DNA of 64,000 nucleotides from Urechis unicinctus (GCA_034190875.2 CM067351.1:1636802-1700801), one strand, 5' to 3'. Numbered from the stretch's first letter, positions 1-13,582 are shown. Numbers and translations: made by a program. The notes: generated from the sequence alone by a model not told the origin.

Positions 1-2049
1 CATGCTTACAACATAAAGAGCTGACATATATAGGATGGTAAGAGTGTCTCATTAACATTGTGCATCAATATCAAATTAACGTTTCTGAAGCCAACATCAA
101 AGTTTCTAGTGTCATTATTCGTTCGAGTGCATTGCGCTGCTACGTGACCATGCCTAAAAGGAAACAATAATGTAATACTAAAATTACAAAAGTATATCCG
201 GTTAGCTATCAGTTGTATGGGGCTTCTTTAACACCACACCAAGGTTAACCTCTATACCATACTGAGAGCTACACATTGTACGCATATATTACACCTGCCA
301 TCATCGAAAAAAAGAAATAATAGGTTTCCCGGTAATACTTAACTATCTGATTACGCTTAAACCATTTCCTTAAAAAACAAGACCTAGCATTTATCATATG
401 AACGGCCGAATGCAAATATGTATTGCTGGATGTCGATGATTAATAGTCAATATCATACAAACCACCGAACATTCAGTAGATAGTGGAAGGTCACAGAATC
501 TTGAACAAAGACTACAGAGGTTGCCATATTAATATCATGTCGCGGGGGGTGTTATTGTACCGAAATTTCATTTCCTCTCACATTCTGTGTCATTTGAGAA
601 TGATATCGACCGGCCCTTGTTATATGCAGTATCATGAGCTTAATGCATGATATTGCCATCGAATATTTTGTGCCGTTAGTTTCACGGACTTTATAAATAG
701 CAACGAAGCGTATGGCTTAAATCCGACTATTTAAAGCCAACTTGCGTTCGCGAGCAAAGGTGGAAAATACACCTGCCAAAATTTTTTTCAATGGTCCAAA
801 ACAAAATTCGTATGTGCAAGGTGAATTTCCACAAAATATTTCATCTTGACAGTGATAATTACTATTTCAAAAGTTCATAGACCATGTGTTTAACTCGCGC
901 TCCCCTGGGCTGAGTGTAACGCCACATGCTGAGATGGGATGAAATAAATTTAGTACATTTTGAATTTTTTTAACAACATTTAAATACAAGAAACTGACTT
1001 TTGATGACTAGTATCAAGTATCACAACATGTTTCTAACTGACTATTCCCCTAAATGCTATAGCACCAGTCATTCACTTACCAACCATGCAACGTTTACAT
1101 AGACTATATATGATCAGCTAGATGACCAGTATGCTACGTAATACATGTATAAACGTGCCAAAGACAGCCGTTAAGAGGAATGTGCATCCACATTTGTTAT
1201 ATGCTAAACAGAGGCATGGTATCTGCAGTAGCTTAAAACCAGACTAGGGAGAGAGGTAAGAGTAATAGGGAATAGCTCATGGAGAACGTGGTGTTTACTG
1301 CGCGCTTCCCCTTGCGCCACAGCTCGGAAAAAGCCTGTCTAATTTCTTCCGGTTAGGTATCAATAACCATTATTTCACGGGATTTGTGCAACAAGTCATG
1401 AGTGTCTTTTTGAGTGTTCCATGATTGCCAGTTATGATATCCTATTTATCCTTTTATCAGGGTGATGTCTATCAGTTAATTGTGTCCAAGCAAACTAGAA
1501 ACACATCACAATAACTGCAACAATACTCATGTTGCCAACATAAAGTGTCTGTCTTTACATTAGTATTTGGCAGCTTCAGTGGGAGTAAACAAGGGGAACA
1601 AGATGATTCCATCACCCGTGAGGGCTCGTCTCTAGGTAGTAGTCCGTCACATGTCACTTTTGGGATATATTATATAATGCAACATTTACTTTAATGCATC
1701 CTTACAACCATCAATCGAATCAATAAACCAGAAGTATTTATGTCCTTAATGATAATAGCAACGTTACCGATACGTCGTAAAAGCAATACAGTCCTGTGAC
1801 TAAACATTAGACATCAGTTAATCAAATATTTAATTATCAATCCGTATATGATGGTGAGTGGAAAAAGAAAGTCTGGTGCCGTGTGTTGGCACAATTCACG
1901 CGTTACAATTGATCACTGCATCGGTGACGGTGTTCTCTTGGCTCTCTGGCACCTTGTTATTACAGCATTCTCACCTATGTTTGGTCTTGTGCATATACAA
2001 GTCTTTGAGACCCTTATGACAGCTGTGATTGACATAATCAACTTGATGG

Positions 2050-2050
<1 letters not shown>

Positions 2051-2080
<30 letters not shown>

Positions 2081-2167
2081 TGTATGTATGTATGTATGTA
2101 TGTATGTATGTATGTATGTATGTATGTATGTATGTATGTATGTATGTATGTATGTATGTATGTATGT
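2051..2167. repeat. (TATG)n microsatellite, copy 1
   Basis: About 29 uninterrupted TATG repeats, followed by an imperfect tail (TTATGTGTGTATGTATGCATGC) to ~2197. A four-base repeat without stop codons keeps all plus-strand frames open (Met-Tyr-Val-Cys) and gives a His-Thr-Tyr-Ile frame on the minus strand, so the ORFs here are artefacts. Confidence 0.98.
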
Positions 2168-4154
2168 TATGTGTGTATGTATGCATGCATGTATGTAGTA
2201 CCTTGTGTTGTTGAATGCTCAAATGCTTCCTAAATTATTCCAAAAATTTCGATCACTTACAGTACAATGAATAGGGCAAAATGTTAAGAGTAAAAGCGTC
2301 TACCGCATCATCAAATTTTTAGCATTTCATCCCGGTCCTCTAGCATTTAATATATGCGAGAGAGTGGAACAGCAATCTTTTATATTCATTTGTTAAGGGG
2401 ATATAGAGACTTGTAGTTCGAGACATCGGAAACTTTATAAATACAGCATGTATTTGTAAATCTGAATGCCACAGCTGGCATTACTTCGAAACATTTTATG
2501 ATACTTAGTCTTTAGGAAGATCGTCGAGGGGGCATAACGGAACTTGGGCCGCATAAACACTTTATGATATTGTCACATCAGTACACTGAGATGTACCTGA
2601 CATCAATCACTCACATAATCTTAGGTCATTCATCAAATGTATGATTATGTTCCATTTAACAATAACATGTTACTGTCTTGTTCAGATATTTAAAAATTGG
2701 TGTCGTTTATTGAGTACTAACCGTTCTATTATAAGAACTGATGGATCACAATTTCAATAGTTGACTGACTGGTCAATTTTAAATTTTTGAAACATCACTT
2801 ACTTCCAGTGCCAACACTCACGGCGTCCTTGCTTATATAGTCTATTCAACGAATATTCGGAGAACATCAACAATTATCGCAACCCGAACATTCAAGATGT
2901 GTTTATGTACCGACACAGAACGTAATGACCCGAACGAGTCACACCGTTTCAACATTATGATTGATTTGGTTTGCAAACTGCTCAGAAGAGCAGATGCTTT
3001 GGAATGTATTATTAGCTATGAAATAGTAAACCCTACATATACTGCAAACATATAAACGACATAAGCACATGCCTTCATTCGGACCACATTACTAGCAACT
3101 ATCGACTATAGCACGCAACTGTGTTGATAGCTTGAGTTATAAAGTATGCATCATATATGTCTGGAAAGGACGTATCGTTCATGCTACCAGAAATTTAGTG
3201 GGTATTGGAAAATAGCACATGCCACTTGAGACGCAGATATGCCATTTGCATCTCGCATGATTGGCTGTCTACACTTTTGCTTGCCGTAATTATTCTCCCT
3301 CGCAGAAGCTAATGTGTGCATTTAGTTTATGACGGACCCTGACACTTCTAGCCATTACCAATAATGTTCAAGCGACTCAATATGGCACCGATCATGCATC
3401 ATGCGTAGGATTTACATGGTGTCCAATGTAAAGAACTTTATGGCATTGCTGATACCCTAGTGTTAACGAAATGCGAAAACCTCCACCATTCAGAGCTTGT
3501 GCAGACCAAAATGGAAAGCATAAATAAAGCAATATAAAATCTCGCTGTTATCTAAAATATATTTGTTTACTAATATAGCTTCGGCTCCGATGATGCTAAT
3601 TTCACCTTTATTGCAAATACTCAGTGTGCTTTTAAAAAGGAAGAGTACTTCGAAATATGCCGCCAACAATGGTGCCAGAGCAATGCATCACCATCGTGAG
3701 GTCCTACGCATTCTGTAGGCGCCTATGCATTGACTAGAGGAAGCACACTAATGAACGATAATAATGGTACGTACATCCTTTAAGGATATATATGCAACAA
3801 ATAAGAGTATATTTTGTCTGTTTTGTTGAACAAGATTTCCGACCTTTCACAATACTGGCAGTAAAATCAAATGAGTAGAATCAAGTTAAAATGTCAATTT
3901 ATTAATTATTATTAATAGTTGGTTCACTATAAGAGATTCTTGGTTGGTTCTTTAAAAACAGACACCCCGTGCACCGTACTGCGTATGTGTGCAATATTTG
4001 CATATAGCCGATGGTTAATGGTGAATGATGAATACCCGTTCAACACATTCACACAGATTCGACGCGGTTAATATGGTAATGGTACAGTTACGTATAGGTG
4101 GGTATGCGACAGATTCATTGACCTATGCCGTGACTTGCCAAACTAATGCCATAA

Positions 4155-5333
4155 GTGTCAGTGGATGTAGACCGACAATTTGCTAATGAAAGTGCACTTT
4201 CGTCCTTAAGTGCGATCAATAAACGCCAAGAGTCAATTTATCATGCCTGCAGCATGCTTGTAGAGCTTGCTTATGATGGCAATGGATCGTATTCTCCAAT
4301 GGTAACAGACACAAGCTTCTCCACATGGCTCGGAGTAAAATGCCTGCTTATTTACACCATGGCCTGTTGCAGCTGATGTTTACCATTGATCGCACACGTG
4401 TGTGTGTGTGTGTTTATGTGTGTGTGCATGTAGGATATATTAGGGTAAGCAACGCAAACATTCTTTATTTTTATATGCTTCCGAATGACACCATAGGAAT
4501 ATGCACTTGTGAAGAATCCTTTGAATTGTTGTTAAGCAAGATCATCCGAATCTTGCTGGGCGATGGTGAACAGTTATCTCGTTGTGCACAATGCTGGTTG
4601 GATATTTGGCTTTCAATCACTAACAGTGTCATTGCTTGGTCGTTCGCTATATAACAGAGCCAGGTCACTAGATTCATGCACATCGCAAATTCAGTATGAC
4701 ATTGCTCAAGACTTAACTACATTGACCTTCACTACCAATTCTGCTAATCATCGCAGCTGATTGTAGGTCAGCATCAATAATACGTTTATTTTCCCACCAT
4801 GTTATACAAGCTGTTAACAAAAACAGCGATTTGTATTATAACATATCGATTTAATGTGAGCAAATGCTACGAATCAAAGTGTTGGCACTGCTTATATTCA
4901 GTTGCATACATTTAAGTACCGCATTATATAGTATTTGACTCTTATTACAATGTGCAAGAGTTTGATATTATCGGATTCTTTTACCATACGCTCTGCTTTT
5001 ATTACCTTTGTAACGTGTTCTTTATGTGCAGCATGTAGTACAGTTGTGATTGCCATTATTCAAGGATTAATTACCACCATAAATAATTCAAATGAGTTAC
5101 ATTTTCGATCTGTAAAATAGAATGCATACAATATGAAATGCTGGCAGTACATTAACATTAATTATTGTGCTACTAACAGATCATATCTGGAAAAGTTTGT
5201 CAGCATTTGGTTTGACAGCAATGAGCTGGAGTGTAGCCCATCCTTTCGTTTGAAGATACTTTGCTATATTGTGATAGTATTACTGTCGTGGATCATTTAT
5301 TTAAAATATGCGGCTGCAGAGAAAACCTTATAG
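4155..5333 (+). other. Short-ORF block of the repeat unit, coding status doubtful
   Basis: Each unit has a cluster of short plus-strand ORFs here. The first (73 codons, 4155-4376) opens with GTG directly after a TAA, so no ATG supports it. A second (61 codons, 4935-5120) opens with TTG; its first ATG is at codon 6, and it has a hydrophobic stretch rich in Ile, Val, Ala and Cys. A third (66 codons, 5133-5333) begins with ATG and ends with a predicted membrane-spanning segment (~20 hydrophobic residues before KYAAAEKTL). The second and third lie in the same frame, separated only by one TAG and four further codons. I recognise no family. Across copies the block has a frameshift (copy 5), amino-acid changes and few silent changes, which gives no sign of protein constraint. 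Equivalent blocks begin at 11431, 18211, 25672, 32989 and 40324. A decayed gene, exon fragments or chance ORFs are all possible. Confidence 0.2.
4398..4426. repeat. GT dinucleotide tract, copy 1
   Basis: A (GT)n run interrupted by TTTAT. The same tract recurs in each copy at 11674-11702, 18454-18486, 25915-25944, 33233-33261 and 40567-40597 with small length differences. It sits inside one of the short ORFs and changes its frame between copies. Confidence 0.92.
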
Positions 5334-5530
5334 CCCTAAATCCTTAACACCCTACAATCTCATACCATGAGGAACGCGCTACGCATGCCCTCATTGGTCA
5401 ACTAATTAAGGGCTTGAAGCCTCAACCCTAACTACACAGTTGCGGCCCGTCACCTTAGACCGTCCCGAGCAAGCCCTCAACCAAACAGCATCTCCTGGTA
5501 TCTCCTCCTACAATAGTCTTCAGGCACACC
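5334..5530. other. C-rich stretch with telomere-like hexamers, copy 1
   Basis: In an AT-rich unit this ~200-bp stretch is unusually C-rich on the plus strand. It contains CCCTAA at 5334-5339 and 5436-5441 and near-matches such as CCTTAA and CCCTAC between them. The hexamers are not in tandem, so this is not telomeric DNA. It recurs in all copies, and copies 2-6 lack 19 bp of it. Confidence 0.35.
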
Positions 5531-6318
5531 TTTCGGCAGTCATCAAAAGAACCTTAAACTGAATAAAGAGAAGTTTATATTTCGGCCCCCTACAACGTCG
5601 TTGACTTGTTTCTACAACTACACATGGCCATCAAGGGAATATAGTCACAACAATTCCTATTTGTCATTTGCATTATGACCGGTTTTACCCATAGTGGAAT
5701 AAAGCAGATAATGTAGTCACATAAATTAAGCTCTATGACCAATGGTAGGTCTGCTCATATCGCAAGTTAGTGCAAAATTTCAGGCAAAATTACTTGAATA
5801 CATTTGACCAATGAAGTGATAACATTTGGGCTGAATGCAGCCGTACAGAATTATTGGCAATGTTGCACATTTATAGCCCAAAACTACAGAGGTGCTCCTG
5901 GAGTGAAATATAACTGAGATATGTACAGTCTGTGTGGGGCCAATGCATCTAATATCCCGATTCTGTTGAAATGCTACGCCCTCACATTATAGACAATCCG
6001 GAGAAACTGTGCTGATGCCAACAACTTTACTGCATGAACCATCGTAAGGCGCAAGTCATTTCTTTGCCGCTTGTTTACAGTATATGCGAGGGGGTGATAC
6101 GTTCAACAAAAACCTACTTTGATTGGGGAATTCGGCACTATATACGTGTCGTATGAGTCGTGAGGTGCTAATGTAAACAACAAAGGGAAGGCGAAGTCTT
6201 GTGTGGGTAAACATAATAGCCACAGCTTGTCTTATATCGAAACAAATTATGATACAAGCCTCCAGCAAAATAGTCCACTTGTGCAGAATTGAGAGGGTTC
6301 TACGCACTCAACCATTGA

Positions 6319-6431
6319 CATTATATTAGGTCGTTTGGCATTATATTAGGTCGTTTGGCATTATATTAGGGTCGTTTGGCATTATATTAGGTCGCTTGGC
6401 ATTATATTAGGTCGTTTGGCATTATATTAGG
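6319..6431. repeat. 20-bp minisatellite, copy 1 (6 units)
   Basis: Six tandem units of CATTATATTAGGTCGTTTGG, the last degenerate (AGGACATTTC). The penultimate link carries GTCGCTTGG. One link has an extra G. Because 20 is not a multiple of 3, a reading frame through it repeats every 60 bp, giving a 20-residue peptide period that is probably not translated. Confidence 0.97.
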
Positions 6432-6735
6432 ACATTTCATGAACGGTTTAATGTGCAAGCAACCAGTTAAATCAGTCTTCACTATGCACCATGTAATAAT
6501 TAAAGCTAAATATATCCTTATAGTGTGCATGATTAATATTAAGAGGACGTAGATGTTAAATATAGTATGTTGGTATTGCATAACAAGGTTTTTAGTTACA
6601 TTTCGTTTAAAAATAGCTCGCATATAGGATGATAAGTTAAAAGGCAGATTGAATTATCTCTGCCATGGCACTGCATGTGGTATGCTGATGCAACTGTGTA
6701 TGCGTTAAAAGTGTTTTGTTTAAACAGCCAAACTA

Positions 6736-6754
6736 GCGCGCCATTGCGCGCGCC
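6736..6754. other. G/C-only hairpin, copy 1
   Basis: GCGCGC and GCGCGC flank a CATT loop, giving a perfect 6-bp self-complementary stem inside AT-rich DNA. It is kept unchanged at 14000-14018, 20857-20875, 28242-28260, 35554-35572 and 43008-43026. The function is unknown. The alternating CG run could also adopt other non-B structures. Confidence 0.75.
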
Positions 6755-9346
6755 ACTAATGTATGTATGTATGAGCACTCATGTTGTTCATTCGACCAAG
6801 CAAAGGCTAAACTATAGATCACTCACTTGCAGTGATAAAAACTGAACAGCGCAACTTTTCTGTCAATAGAACTGGTTCCCTGTCGATAATAAATCACAGA
6901 AATCAGATGTTGTCGTGATAATACTGCAAATCAAAGGAATTGCTAGGTTTGACAAATGTATCATTGATATGGACCACCGCATGCTTATATACGATCTACA
7001 AATAGCACACCACCTAACTATATATGTCAGTCGATATGTCATGTCTTTGCTCGGTGTGCTACGGTGTGCTACGACATTCAGCATTGCGAGCTTAATCTAT
7101 AATTATGTTATCATCAAACTTGCATCGTGTTAATTATTTGCCCCAGCAAGTGCGATTTTGTAAGAACACTTAACCCAAATAAAACGTATGTTAAAAATGA
7201 TATCATTTATGCGTCTTTGGATAATTCATAAAGCCACAAAAACCCACTTTGAATTGTGCGAATGATTGCAGAAGACAGGTGGGTCTGTGCCCGTTAAAAT
7301 AAGGCAGTGCATGCTTACAACATAAAGAGCTGACATATATAGGATGGTAAGAGTTTCTTATTAACATTGTGCATCATTATCAAATTAACGTTTCTGAAGC
7401 CAACATCAAAGTTTCTAGTGTCATTATTCGTTCGAGTGCATTGCGCTGCTACGTGACCATGCCTAAAAGGAAAACAATAATGTAATACTAAAATTACAAA
7501 AGTATATCCGGTTAGCTATCAGTTGTATGGGGCTTCTTTGACACCACATCAAGGTTAACCTCTATACCATACTGAGAGCTACACATTGTACGCATATATT
7601 ACACCTGCCATCATCGAAAAAAAGAAATAATAGGTTTCCCGGTAATACTTAACTATCTGATTACGCTTAAACCATTTCCTTAAAAAACAAGACCTAGCAT
7701 TTATCATATGAACGGCCGAATGCAAATATGTATTGCTGGATGTCGATGATTAATAGTCAATATCATACAAACCACCGAACATTCAGTAGATAGTGGAAGG
7801 TCACAGAATCTTGAACAAAGACTACAGAGGTTGCCATATTAATATCATGTCGCGGGGGGTGTTATTGTACCGAAATTTCATTTCCTCTCACATTCTGTGT
7901 CATTTGAGAATGATATCGACCGGCCCTTGTTATATGCAGTATCATGAGCTTAATGCATGATATTGCCATCGAATATTTTGTGCCGTTAGTTTCACGGACT
8001 TTATAAATAGCAACGAAGCGTATGGCTTAAATCCGACTATTTAAAGCCAACTTGCGTTCGCGAGCAAAGGTGGAAAATACACCTGGCAAAATTTTTTTCA
8101 ATGGTCCAAAACAAAATTCGTATGTGCAAGGTGAATTTCCACAAAATATTTCATCTTGACAGTGATAATTACTATTTCAAAAGTTCATAGACCATGTGTT
8201 TAACTCGCGCTCCCCTGGGCTGAGTGTAACGCCACATGCTGAGATGGGATGAAATAAATTTAGTACATTTTGTATTTTTTTAACAACATTTAAATACAAG
8301 AAACTGACTTTTGATGACTAGTATCAAGTATCACAACATGTTTCTAACTGACTATTCCCCTAAATGCTATAGCACCAGTCATTCACTTACCAACCATGCA
8401 ACGTTTACATAGACTATATATGATCAGCTAGATGACCAGTATGCTACGTAATACATGTATAAACGTGCCAAAGACAGCCGTTAAGAGGAATGTGCATCCA
8501 CATTTGTTATATGCTAAACAGAGGCATGGTATCTGCAGTAGCTTAAAACCAGACTAGGGAGAGAGGTAAGAGCAATAGGGAATCGCTCATGGAGAACGTG
8601 GTGTTTACTGCGCGCTTCCCCTTGCGCCACAGCTCGGAAAAAGCCTGTCTAATTTCTTCCGGTTAGGTATCAATAACCATTATTTCACGGGATTTGTGCA
8701 ACAAGTCATGAGTGTCTTTTTGAGTGTTCCATGATTGCCAGTTATGATATCCTATTTATCCTTTTATCAGGGTGATGTCTATCAGTTAATTGTGTCCAAG
8801 CAAACTAGAAACACATCACAATAACTGCAACAATACTCATGTTGCCAACATAAAGTGTCTGTCTTTACATTAGTATTTGGCAGCTTCAGTGGGAGTAAAC
8901 AAGGGGGGAACAAGATGATTCCATCACCCGTGAGGGCTCGTCTCTAGGTAGTAGTCCGTCACATGTCACTTTTGGGATACATTATATAATGCAACATTTA
9001 CTTTAATGCATCCTTACAACCATCAATCGAATCAATAAACCAGAAGTATTTATGTCCTTAATGATAATAGCAACGTTACCGATACGTCGTAAAAGCAATA
9101 CAGTCCTGTGACTAAACATTAGACATCAGTTAATCAAATATTTAATTATCAATCCGTATATGATGGTGAGTGGAAAAAGAAAGTCTGGTGCCGTGTGTTG
9201 GCACAATTCACGCGTTACAATTGATCACTGCATCGGTGACGGTGTTCTCTTGGCTCTCTGGCACCTTGTTATTACAGCATCTATGTTTGGTCTTGTGCAT
9301 ATACAAGTCTTGTTTATTACAGCTGTGATTGACATAATCAACTTGA

Positions 9347-9488
9347 TATGTATGTATGTATGTATGTAATGTATGTATGTATGTATATGTAATGTATGTA
9401 TGTATGTATGTATGTATGTATGTGTATGTATGTATGTGTATGTATGTATGTATGTTATGTGTGTGTATGTATGCATGCATTGTATGTA
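9347..9488. repeat. Interrupted (TATG)n microsatellite, copy 2
   Basis: Same locus as in copy 1 but broken by insertions such as TATGTAATG and TATATGTAATG and by GTGTATG variants, so that no pure run exceeds a few dozen bases. This looks like a decaying microsatellite. Confidence 0.96.
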
Positions 9489-12400
9489 GTACCTTGTGTT
9501 GTTGAATGCTCAAATGCTTCCTAAATTATTCCAAAAATTTCGATCACTTACAGTACAATGAATAGGGCAAAATGTTAAGAGTAAAAGCGTCTACCGCATC
9601 ATCAAATTTTTTAGCATTTCATCCCGGTCCTAGAGCATTTAATTATGCGAGAGAGTGGAACAGCAATCGTTAAGGGGATATAGAGACTTGTAGTTCGAGA
9701 CATCGGAAACTTTATAAATACAGCATGTATTTGTAAATCTGAATGCCACAGCTGGCATTACTTCGAAACATTTTATGATATTAGTCTTTAGGAAGATCGT
9801 CGAGGGGGCATAACGGAACTTGGGCCGCATAAACACTTTATGATATTGTCACATCAGTACACTGAGATGTACCTGACATCAATCACTCACATAATCTTAG
9901 GTCATTCATCAAATGTATGATTATGTTCCATTTAACAATAACATGTTACTGTCTTGTTCAGATATTTAAAAATTGGTGTCGTTTATTGAGTACTAACCGT
10001 TCTATTATAAGAACTGATGGATCACAATTTCAATAGTTGACTGACTGGTCAATTTTAAATTTTTGAAACATCACTTACTTCCAGTGCCAACACTCACGGC
10101 GTCCTTGCTTATATAGTCTATTCAACGAATATTCGGAGAACATCAACAATTATCGCAACCCGAACATTCAAGATGTGTTTATGTACCGACACAGAACGTA
10201 ATGACCCGAACGAGTCACACCGTTTCAACATTATGATTGATTTGGTTTGCAAACTGCTCAGAAGAGCAGATGCTTTGGAATGTATTATTAGCTATGAAAT
10301 AGTAAACCCTACATATACTGCAAACATATAAACGACATAAGCACATGCCTTCATTCGGACCACATTACTAGCAACTATCGACTATAGCACGCAACTGTTG
10401 ATAGCTTGAGTTATAAAGTATGCATCATATATGTCTGGAAAGGACGTATCGTTCATGCTACCAGAAATTTAGTGGGTATTGGAAAATAGCACATGCCACT
10501 TGAGACGCAGATATGCCATTTGCATCTCGCATGATTGGCTGTCTACACTTTTGCTTGCCGTAATTATTCTCCCTCGCAGAAGCTAATGTGTGCATTTAGT
10601 TTATGACGGACCCTGACACTTCTAGCCATTACCAATAATGTTCAAGCGACTCAATATGGCACCGATCATGCATCATGCGTAGGATTTACATGGTGTCCAA
10701 TGTAAAGAACTTTATGGCATTGCTGATACCCTAGTGTTAACGAAATGCGAAAAACCTCCACCATTCAGAGCTTGTGCAGACCAAAATGGAAAGCATAAAT
10801 AAAGCAATATAAAATCTCGCTGTTATCTAAAATATATTTGTTTACTAATATAGCTTCGGCTCCGATGATGCTAATTTCACCTTTATTGCAAATACTCAGT
10901 GTGCTTTTAAAAAGGAAGAGTACTTCGAAATATGCCGCCAACAATGGTGCCAGAGCAATGCATCACCATCGTGAGGTCCTACGCATTCTGTAGGCGCCTA
11001 TGCATTGACTAGAGGAAGCACACTAATGAACGATAATAATGGTACGTACATCCTTTAAGGATATATATGCAACAAATAAGAGTATATTTTGTCTGTTTTG
11101 TTGAACAAGATTTCCGACCTTTCACAATACTGGCAGTAAAATCAAATGAGTAGAATCAAGTTAAAAATGTCAATTTATTAATTATTATTAATAGTTGGTT
11201 CACTATAAGAGATTCTTGGTTGGTTCTTTAAAAACAGACACCCCGTGCACCGTACTGCGTATGTGTGCAATATTTGCATATAGCCGATGGTTAATGGTGA
11301 ATGATGAATACCCGTTCAACACATTCACACAGATTCGACGCGGTTAATATGGTAATGGTACAGTTACGTATAGGTGGGTATGCGACAGATTCATTGACCT
11401 ATGCCGTGACTTGCCAAACTAATGCCATAAGTGTCAGTGGATGTAGACCGACAATTTGCTAATGAAAGTGCACTTTCGTCCTTAAGTGCGATCAATAAAC
11501 GCCAAGAGTCAATTTATCATGCCTGCAGCATGCTTGTAGAGCTTGCTTATGATGGCAATGGATCGTATTCTCCAATGGTAACAGACACAAGCTTCTCCAC
11601 ATGGCTCGGAGTAAAATGCCTGCTTATTTACACCATGGCCTGTTGCAGCTGATGTTTACCATTGATCGCACACGTGTGTGTGTGTGTGTTTATGTGTGTG
11701 TGCATGTAGGATATATTAGGGTAAGCAACGCAAACATTCTTTATTTTTATATGCTTCCGAATGACACCATAGGAATATGCACTTGTGAAGAATCCTTTGA
11801 ATTGTTGTTAAGCAAGATCATCCGAATCTTGCTGGGCGATGGTGAACAGTTATCTCGTTGTGCACAATGCTGGTTGGATATTTGGCTTTCAATCACTAAC
11901 AGTGTCATTGCTTGGTCGTTCGCTATATAACAGAGCCAGGTCACTAGATTCATGCACATCGCAAAATTCAGTATGACATTGCTCAAGACTTAACTACAAT
12001 TGACCTTCACTACCAATTCTGCTAATCATCGCAGCTGATTGTAGGTCAGCATCAATAATACGTTTATTTTCCCACCATGTTATACAAGCTGCTAACAAAA
12101 ACAGCGATTTGTATTATAACATATCGATTTAATGTGAGCAAATGCTACGAATCAAAGTGTTGGCACTGCTTATATTCAGTTGCATACATTTAAGTACCGC
12201 ATTATATAGTATTTGACTCTTATTACAATGTGCAAGAGTTTGATATTATCGGATTCTTTTACCATACGCTCTGCTTTTATTACCTTTGTAACGTGTTCTT
12301 TATGTGCAGCATGTAGTACAGTTGTGATTGCCATTATTCAAGGATTAATTACCACCATAAATAATTCAAATGAGTTACATTTTCGATCTGTAAAATAGAA

Positions 12401-13582
12401 TGCATACAATATGAAATGCTGGCAGTACATTAACATTAATTATTGTGCTACTAACAGATCATATCTGGAAAAGTTTGTCAGCATTTGGTTTGACAGCAAT
12501 GAGCTGGAGTGTAGCCCATCCTTTCGTTTGAAGATACTTTGCTATATTGTGATAGTATTACTGTCGTGGATCATTTATTTAAAATATGCGGCTGCAGAGA
12601 AAACCTTATAGCCCTAAATCCTTAACACCCTACAATCTCATACCATGAGGAACGCGCTACGCATGCCCTCATTGGTCAACTAATTAAGGGCTTGAAGCCT
12701 CAACCCTAACTACACAGTTGCGGCCCGTCACCTTAGACCGTCCCGAGCAAGCCCTGGTATCTCCTCCTACAATAGTCTTCAGGCACACCTTTCGGCAGTC
12801 ATCAAAAGAACCTTAAACTGAATAAAGAGAAGTTTATATTTCGGCCCCCCTACAACGTCGTTGACTTGTTTCTACAACTACACATGGCCATCAAGGGAAT
12901 ATAGTCACAACAATTCCTATTTGTCATTTGCATTATGACCGGTTTTACCCATAGTGGAATAAAGCAGATAATGTAGTCACATAAATTAAGCTCTATGACC
13001 AATGGTAGGTCTGCTCATATCGCAAGTTAGTGCAAAATTTCAGGCAAAATTACTTGAATACATTTGACCAATGAAGTGATAACATTTGGGCTGAATGCAG
13101 CCGTACAGAATTATTGGCAATGTTGCACATTTATAGCCCAAAACTACAGAGGTGCTCCTGGAGTGAAATATAACTGAGATATGTACAGTCTGTGTGGGGC
13201 CAATGCATCTAATATCCCGATTCTGTTGAAATGCTACGCCCTCACATTATAGACAATCCGGAGGAGAAACTGTGCTGATGCCAACAACTTTACTGCATGA
13301 ACCATCGTAAGGCGCAAGTCATTTCTTTGCCGCTTGTTTACAGTATATGCGAGGGGGTGATACGTTCAACAAAAACCTACTTTGATTGGGGAATTCGGCA
13401 CTATATACGTGTCGTATGAGTCGTGAGGTGCTAATGTAAACAACAAAGGGAAGGCGAAGTCTTGTGTGGGTAAACATAATAGCCACAGCTTGTCTTATAT
13501 CGAAACAAATTATGATACAAGCCTCCAGCAAAAGTAGTCCACTTGTGCAGAATTGAGAGGGTTCTACGCACTCAACCATTGA

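Larger units (their letters stand above)
1..7309. repeat. Array copy 1 (7309 bp)
   Basis: This is a complete unit and the reference for landmarks: TATG microsatellite 2051-2167, GT tract 4398-4426, short-ORF block 4155-5333, C-rich stretch with telomere-like hexamers ~5334-5530, 20-bp minisatellite 6319-6431, and G/C-only hairpin 6736-6754. Copy-specific traits are 19 extra bases at ~5477-5495 that all other copies lack, two missing A residues near 4687 and 4722 compared with the others, and no 24-bp segment at ~1968 that copies 3-6 carry. Diagnostic bases (CGCGGGGGG near 541, CATCGTGAGG near 3693) group it with copy 2. Confidence 0.96.

Noticed and set aside
2417..2426. Internal polymerase III B box (GTTCGAGAC) in the unit
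   Set aside because: There is no A box at a proper distance and no tRNA fold.
4155..4376. 73-codon ORF repeated in every copy of the array as a real gene
   Set aside because: It opens with GTG after a stop, is frameshifted in copy 5 and changed in copy 4. Its recurrence only reflects duplication of the whole unit.
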